This document shows, in pieces, positions 62,487 through 64,000 of a stretch of 64,000 nt of DNA. The DNA lies in assembly GCF_000411115.1 (NCBI RefSeq), contig NZ_KE150242.1, positions 304,218-368,217 of the forward strand, written 5' to 3'. The DNA comes from Capnocytophaga granulosa ATCC 51502. GTDB lineage: Bacteria; Bacteroidota; Bacteroidia; Flavobacteriales; Flavobacteriaceae. Position 1 is the stretch's first letter, and each line of letters begins with the position of its first letter. Made by a program: the position numbers and the translations under genes. The notes beneath the pieces were generated by a model that saw only the letters and a program-made list of their open reading frames with translations, was not told the DNA's origin and did no database searches.

Positions 62487-63499
62487 TGACTACAGACGAG
62501 CTATACATGCAACGTTGCCTATTTTTAGCCCGTAAGGCTATAGGCTATACCTATCCCAACCCATTGGTAGGTAGCGTGATAGTGCACAAGGGTAAGATCA
62601 TAGGGGAGGGCTGGCATACTAAAGCAGGAGAACCCCATGCCGAGGTTAATGCTATTGCCTCCGTCAGGGATAAAAGCCTACTTAAAGAAAGTACCCTTTA
62701 TGTGAATCTGGAACCCTGTGCACACTTTGGGAAAACGCCTCCCTGTGCCGACCTAATTATAGAAAAAGAAATCCCCAAGATCGTTATTGGCTGTGTGGAT
62801 ATCAATTCCAAAGTAGCGGGCAAGGGTATTGAGCGCTTACGACAAGCAGGCCGAGAGGTCATTGTAGGGGTTTTGGAGGCTGAAAGCCAAGCGCTTAATA
62901 AACGGTTTTTTACCTTTCATGCCCAAAAGCGCCCTTATATTATTCTTAAGTGGGCACAAACCCGCGATGGCTTTATAGCGCCTTTGCAGCAAACGCAGCA
63001 GGCACCTGTATGGATATCCAACGCCCTCTCCCAACAACTTACTCACCTATGGAGGGCACAAGAAGGGGCTATCTTGGTTGGTAAGCACACGGTAGAGAAG
63101 GATAACCCTTCCCTTACCACACGCCATTGGGTAGGGAACAACCCCTTGCGCTTGGTTATAGACAATGAACATTCCCTTGCTAAGACTTTAGCCATTTTTC
63201 AGGGAAATCCTACCGTTACTCTTACCATTTCCCCAACGCTCTCTATGCCTAAACAGGTATGTAATGACCTATATGAGCGACAGATACAAAGCCTTATTGT
63301 AGAGGGAGGCGCTCATGTACTCCAGCAATTTATAGACGAAGGTCTATGGGACGAAGCCCGTATATTTGTAGGTACTCCTCAATTCTCTGTAGGACTTAAA
63401 GCCCCACAACTCAGTGGAAACCTACTCACTACCCAAGAGATAGAGGGGGATTATTTGTTTGTTGTCAAGAATCCTGCTATAGAAAAAAGGAGTCTTTAA
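62483..63499 (+). CDS. ribD: bifunctional riboflavin deaminase/reductase RibD
   Basis: A 338-residue protein; ATG codons at 62483 and 62486 overlap the prmA stop. The deaminase domain (1-145) has GEPHAEVNAI and the zinc-binding PCAHFGKTPPCADLI. The reductase domain (about 150-338) has KWAQTRDGFIA, ILVGKHTVEKDNPSLTTR, RLVID and SLIVEGGAHVLQQFID. It carries out the second and third steps of riboflavin synthesis from the GTP-derived pyrimidine. There is no leader in which an FMN riboswitch could sit. No other rib gene is in the window. Confidence 0.95.
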   Translation: MMTTDELYMQRCLFLARKAIGYTYPNPLVGSVIVHKGKIIGEGWHTKAGEPHAEVNAIASVRDKSLLKESTLYVNLEPCAHFGKTPPCADLIIEKEIPKIVIGCVDINSKVAGKGIERLRQAGREVIVGVLEAESQALNKRFFTFHAQKRPYIILKWAQTRDGFIAPLQQTQQAPVWISNALSQQLTHLWRAQEGAILVGKHTVEKDNPSLTTRHWVGNNPLRLVIDNEHSLAKTLAIFQGNPTVTLTISPTLSMPKQVCNDLYERQIQSLIVEGGAHVLQQFIDEGLWDEARIFVGTPQFSVGLKAPQLSGNLLTTQEIEGDYLFVVKNPAIEKRSL

Positions 63500-63576
63500 G
63501 AAAAGATTCCTTCGAAGCCTTACAAGAAGCAGGAAACTTAGATGGTCTGCTCAATAAGCTATAGAAAAGGGAGATA

Positions 63577-64000
63577 TTAGTATTTCTTACTATAGTTTTT
63601 TCTATAATCCTTATTATATTTGCCATAAGAAGTCTCTGTTTTTTGATCTGCAGAAGCACTATCAGTATCCGAGGGAGGTCTATCCTCAAAGAGAGTGTCC
63701 TTTTTGGGGTGCTTATACTTGGGAGGTTCGCCATAATAGTTGGCTTCTTTATCTCCCTTACCAAATAATAGAACAAGATAGTAAAAAGGAATCCACTGAA
63801 ACCAGCCACTGTTTCCTAAATCATGACAACGCTTAGCACCTTGGGCTAAGGCAAACCATCCTATAGGTATATATAAAAGTACTAAAAAGGTAGTATTTCC
63901 TTTAGTTTGAAGTATACTTGTAAGGATAAGAATACTTAAAAGAGTACAAATAATTAGGCTTAGACCATATACTGTTCTACCAATACGCCCTGAGAATGAA
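63577..64000 (-). CDS. DUF805 family membrane protein (5' end outside window)
   Basis: The minus strand is open from the window edge to a TAA at 63579-63577, giving 140 visible codons. The visible start FSGRIGRTVYGLSLI, then GWFALAQGAKRCHDLGNSGWFQWIPFYYLVLLFGKGDKEANYYGEPPK, matches the DUF805/YhaH signature, with the RCHDxGxSGW motif between membrane segments. An unusual hydrophilic tail of about 50 residues (KHPKKDTLFEDRPPSDTDSA, ending KNYSKKY) follows. The start codon lies beyond base 64000. It is convergent with ribD, 77 bases apart; that gap holds no clear hairpin. Family function is unknown. Confidence 0.88.
   Translation of the reverse strand, partial: SFSGRIGRTVYGLSLIICTLLSILILTSILQTKGNTTFLVLLYIPIGWFALAQGAKRCHDLGNSGWFQWIPFYYLVLLFGKGDKEANYYGEPPKYKHPKKDTLFEDRPPSDTDSASADQKTETSYGKYNKDYRKNYSKKY

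Noticed and set aside
61590..62490. FMN riboswitch before ribD
   Set aside because: ribD overlaps the prmA stop by 4 bases and the leader of prmA is only about 35 bases, so there is no room for the aptamer.
63477..63809. 110-codon minus-strand frame at the right end
   Set aside because: It is a shadow: a different frame of the same strand encodes a clear DUF805 protein.

Overview
The window reads as ordinary chromosome of a Bacteroidota member of the flavobacterial branch. A Capnocytophaga-like organism would fit, but that is inference from family resemblance only. Support comes from promoters of the Bacteroidota type (-7 box TAnnTTTG before many genes), few GGAGG ribosome sites, a GH97 alpha-glucosidase, a PorT-like barrel, an Hpt-Adk fusion, a DnaJ with a reduced zinc finger, and many lipoproteins. 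No rRNA, tRNA, CRISPR array, intact insertion sequence or phage gene was seen. The two end genes are cut by the window: a GTPase-like gene at the left and a DUF805 gene at the right.

Layout. 1-3035: a very AT-rich two-gene block, the tail of an IRG-like GTPase with TerB-like C-terminal units plus a four-helix membrane protein; this is the best candidate for a poorly described system. 3097-3964: two small coupled genes of unknown role. 4039-10804 (+): DEAD-box helicase, secreted carboxypeptidase-regulatory-domain protein, AsmA-like giant, Pcm, CBS-pair protein. 10831-17115 (-): S9 peptidase, dnaJ, grpE, DUF1275 protein, pheS, rpiB. 17222-17992 (+): MBL hydrolase. 18089-33878 (-): GH97, small membrane protein and lipoprotein, ABC exporter, rpoN, secreted protein, DUF2750 protein, ffh, coiled-coil protein, lon, prfC, M3 peptidase. 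34000-39128: dolichol-phosphate-mannose-synthase-like GT2 (+), proS (-), Tyr-rich lipoprotein and FadL-like porin (+). 39279-43672 (-): sigma-54 activator without DNA-binding domain, lipoprotein, PASTA protein, cysteine-free thioredoxin-fold protein, exonuclease/GIY-YIG protein. 43844-46435 (+): hpt-adk fusion, orphan Imm11-like immunity gene, lipoprotein. 46642-49965 (-): parE, HTH-nuclease, beta-barrel. 50072-59498 (+): DDAH-like enzyme, PgpH-like HD phosphodiesterase, metallophosphoesterase, a second cysteine-free thioredoxin, TRIC channel, uvrA, GT4. 59503-61514 (-): manC, HhH protein. 61653-63499 (+): prmA, ribD. 63577-64000 (-): DUF805.

Most of the content is housekeeping: protein folding and turnover (DnaJ, GrpE, Lon, Pcm, M3, S9), translation (PheS, ProS, RF3, PrmA, Ffh), DNA repair and topology (UvrA, ParE, exonuclease/GIY-YIG), sigma-54 control (RpoN plus a diffusible activator), nucleotide salvage and mannose-based glycan synthesis (ManC, GT2, GT4).

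The most striking non-genic signal is a family of 7-bp-period repeats (variants of TTAATGA, TTAATTG, TTAGTGG, CTAGTGA) that fills at least ten gene boundaries, often swallowing stop codons and often forming hairpins. A second, GC-rich palindrome (gggcgaat...attcgccc) sits at the end of lon and just before the M3 peptidase gene.
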